A DNA stretch of 15,737 nt. Source: JBFWQM01 sp050249455 (lineage in GTDB: Bacteria > Pseudomonadota > Alphaproteobacteria > MPNO01 > VGEU01). The translations under genes were made by a program, and so were the position numbers. Positions within the stretch are counted from its first letter, which is position 1, and each line of letters opens with the position of its first letter. The stretch is from assembly GCA_050249455.1 (NCBI GenBank), contig JBFWQM010000120.1, forward strand, positions 1 through 15,737. The letters are read 5' to 3'. The notes under the pieces were generated by a model, which was not told the DNA's origin, did not search any database, and was given only the letters and a program-made list of their open reading frames with translations. Below, in pieces: positions 14,333 through 15,737 of the stretch.

Positions 14333-14379
14333 CCGCGCCGCGCCGGCCGAAGGCGTCCGAACAGCGAACAAGGTGATCG

Positions 14380-14706
14380 ATGTCCGACGATTATGAATTC
14401 CACGCCGTCCTGAAGACCTCCGACCTCGACCCGGGCGAGGCCAAGCAGGTGCTGATCGGCCGCAAGGAGATCGCGATCTACAACCTCGAGGGCAACTTCT
14501 ACGCCACCGACGACATCTGCTCGCACGCCTACGCCTCGCTGGCGGACGGCTACATCGAGGGCGAGATCATCGAGTGCCCGCTGCACGGCGGCTCGTTCGA
14601 GATCAAGACCGGCAAGGCCGTGACCGCCCCGTGCACCGAGGACATCAAGACCTACCCCCTGAAGATCGAGGGCGAGCAGATCCTGGTCGGCCTGCCGCGC
14701 GGCTGA
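14380..14706 (+). CDS. Rieske-type [2Fe-2S] ferredoxin of an aromatic dioxygenase system
   Basis: A 108-residue soluble electron carrier. The cluster ligands are C47 and H49 in DDICSHAYASL and C66 and H69 in IIECPLHGGSF, giving C-X1-H-X16-C-X2-H. The sequence FEIKTGKAVTAP with C-terminal YPLKIEGEQILVGL is typical of bacterial dioxygenase ferredoxins (BphF/NdoA/CarAc-like). It passes electrons from the FAD reductase to the oxygenase alpha subunit. The start has AAGGTG 4 bases upstream. It is the first gene of a rightward pair with the reductase at 14727 (20-base gap) and divergent from the oxygenase operon. A role with another oxygenase elsewhere cannot be excluded. Confidence 0.94.
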   Translation: MSDDYEFHAVLKTSDLDPGEAKQVLIGRKEIAIYNLEGNFYATDDICSHAYASLADGYIEGEIIECPLHGGSFEIKTGKAVTAPCTEDIKTYPLKIEGEQILVGLPRG

Positions 14707-14726
14707 CCCGGCGCACGGCGCAAGGC

Positions 14727-15737
14727 ATGGCGTCCAACACCATCGTCGTCGTCGGCACCGGACAGGCCGGCGGCTGGACCGCGCGCACCCTGCGCGACGA
14801 AGGCTATGAAGGCCGCATCGTCGTGGTGGGCGAGGAGCCGTTCCCGCCCTACGAGCGGCCGCCGCTGTCCAAGGAGCTCCTGTTCGGCGACATGCCGGTG
14901 GAGAAGACCTACGTCTTCCCGCAGGCGATGTACGCCGACAAGAACATCGAGCTTCGGCTCGGCATCCGCGCCGTCGCGGTGGACGCCAAGGCGCACACCG
15001 TCATGCTCGCCGGCGGCGAGACCATCGCCTACGACAAGCTGATGCTGGCGACCGGCAGCCGGCCGCGGCCCCTGCCCGTCCCCGGCACCGAGCTCGCCTC
15101 CGTCTTCATGCTGCGCACCATCGCCGACACCGAGAGCATCCGCCACGCCATCCAGCCGGGCGAAAACGTCGCCGTGGTCGGCGGGGGCTGGATCGGGCTC
15201 GAGATCGCCGCCGGCGCGAAGAAGCTGGGCGCCAAGGTGACGGTGGTCGAGGCGCTGGACCGGCTGTGCGCCCGTGCGGTGACACCCGACCTCAGCGCGT
15301 TCCTCAAGGCCGCGCACGAGGCGCAGGGCGTCGACATCCGGCTCAATGCCGCCGTGACGCGCATCGAGGGCCGCGACCGCGCCGAGGCCGTGGTGCTGGC
15401 CGACGGCACGCGGGTGCCGGCCACCGTGATCGTCATCGGCATCGGTATCGTTCCGAACGTCGAGCTGGCGGCGGAGGCCGGGTTCGCGATCGACAACGGC
15501 ATCGTGGTCGACGACCGCGGCCAGACCTCCGACCCCGACGTCTACGCGGCCGGCGACGTGGCGAACCAGCCCAACGGCATCCTCGGCCGCCGCATCCGGC
15601 TGGAGTCGTGGGAGAACGCGCAGAACCAGGCGATCGCCGCCGCCAAGTCGATGCTCGGCAAGGGCGCGCCATTCGCCGAGATCCCGTGGTTCTGGTCCGA
15701 CCAGTTCGACCTCAACATCCAGCTCGTCGGCCTGCCG
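14727..15737 (+). CDS. FAD-dependent ferredoxin reductase, NADH-type (3' end off the window)
   Basis: 337 codons of a glutathione-reductase-type ferredoxin reductase are visible, open to the right edge; relatives are about 400-410 residues, so roughly 70 are missing. The FAD-binding Rossmann motif is VVVGTGQAGGW (G10, G12, G15), followed by the YERPPLSKELL segment. ATGSRPRPLPVPG lies near 108-120. The NADH-binding motif is VVGGGWIGLEIAA (152-157), with an acidic residue after the second strand (VTVVEA, E175) that favours NADH over NADPH. The second FAD motif is VYAAGDVANQPN (G276-D277). The ATG at 14727 has only an AAGG one base away, so translation may depend on coupling to the ferredoxin gene 20 bases upstream. 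It should supply electrons to that ferredoxin and so to the Rieske oxygenase. Confidence 0.93.
   Translation, partial: MASNTIVVVGTGQAGGWTARTLRDEGYEGRIVVVGEEPFPPYERPPLSKELLFGDMPVEKTYVFPQAMYADKNIELRLGIRAVAVDAKAHTVMLAGGETIAYDKLMLATGSRPRPLPVPGTELASVFMLRTIADTESIRHAIQPGENVAVVGGGWIGLEIAAGAKKLGAKVTVVEALDRLCARAVTPDLSAFLKAAHEAQGVDIRLNAAVTRIEGRDRAEAVVLADGTRVPATVIVIGIGIVPNVELAAEAGFAIDNGIVVDDRGQTSDPDVYAAGDVANQPNGILGRRIRLESWENAQNQAIAAAKSMLGKGAPFAEIPWFWSDQFDLNIQLVGLP

Noticed and set aside
1..15737. CRISPR arrays, tRNA/rRNA genes, insertion sequences or an integrated element
   Set aside because: No regularly spaced repeats, RNA-gene motifs, transposase or integrase motifs, or target-site duplications were seen on reading both strands.

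Overview
The window looks like chromosomal DNA of a GC-rich Alphaproteobacterium. The evidence is strong G/C bias at third codon positions, tightly packed genes, a textbook alphaproteobacterial general-stress (EcfG-type) promoter in front of a DegP protease, and a full branched-chain-amino-acid-type (LIV/HAAT) ABC transporter next to aromatic oxygenase genes. I see no rRNA, tRNA, CRISPR array, transposase or integrase. No stretch longer than about 200 bases lacks a gene.

Layout, left to right. (1) 1-2581: a leftward pair, a YcaC-type cysteine hydrolase followed by a metal-dependent amidohydrolase that runs off the left edge. It is divergent from a small HxlR-family regulator, with candidate overlapping promoter and operator sequences between them. 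(2) 2631-4155: a periplasmic HtrA/DegP protease with two PDZ domains behind a GGAAC-N16-CGTT promoter. (3) 4216-6744: a second, unrelated amidohydrolase (imidazolonepropionase-like, complete binuclear metal site), divergent from a group A FAD monooxygenase. (4) 6754-11195: a leftward transport operon in the order binding protein, LivH, LivM, LivG, LivF, with start/stop overlaps at three junctions. (5) 11330-14186: a leftward operon with Rieske oxygenase alpha subunit, beta subunit, then a PdxA-family dehydrogenase. A large palindromic element sits between the last two genes. (6) 14380-15737: rightward Rieske ferredoxin and FAD ferredoxin reductase (cut by the right edge), divergent from the oxygenase and preceded by a good sigma-70-like promoter.

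The centrepiece is parts 4-6. The oxygenase subunits resemble, from memory of the family, terephthalate dioxygenase TphA2/TphA3. The PdxA-family protein carries motifs I associate with TphB, the decarboxylating cis-dihydrodiol dehydrogenase, rather than with vitamin B6 biosynthesis. The gene order A2-A3-B matches known tph operons, but the usual FNR-type reductase TphA1 and tripartite-transporter protein TphC are not here. A separate ferredoxin plus glutathione-reductase-type reductase, and an ABC transporter, stand in their places. The simplest model is uptake of an aromatic (di)carboxylate by the ABC system, dioxygenation at a carboxyl-bearing ring carbon, and NAD-dependent oxidation with decarboxylation to a catechol-type product such as protocatechuate. 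No ring-cleavage enzyme and no dedicated regulator of this operon lies inside the window. The substrate is an inference. No alignment or database search was run.
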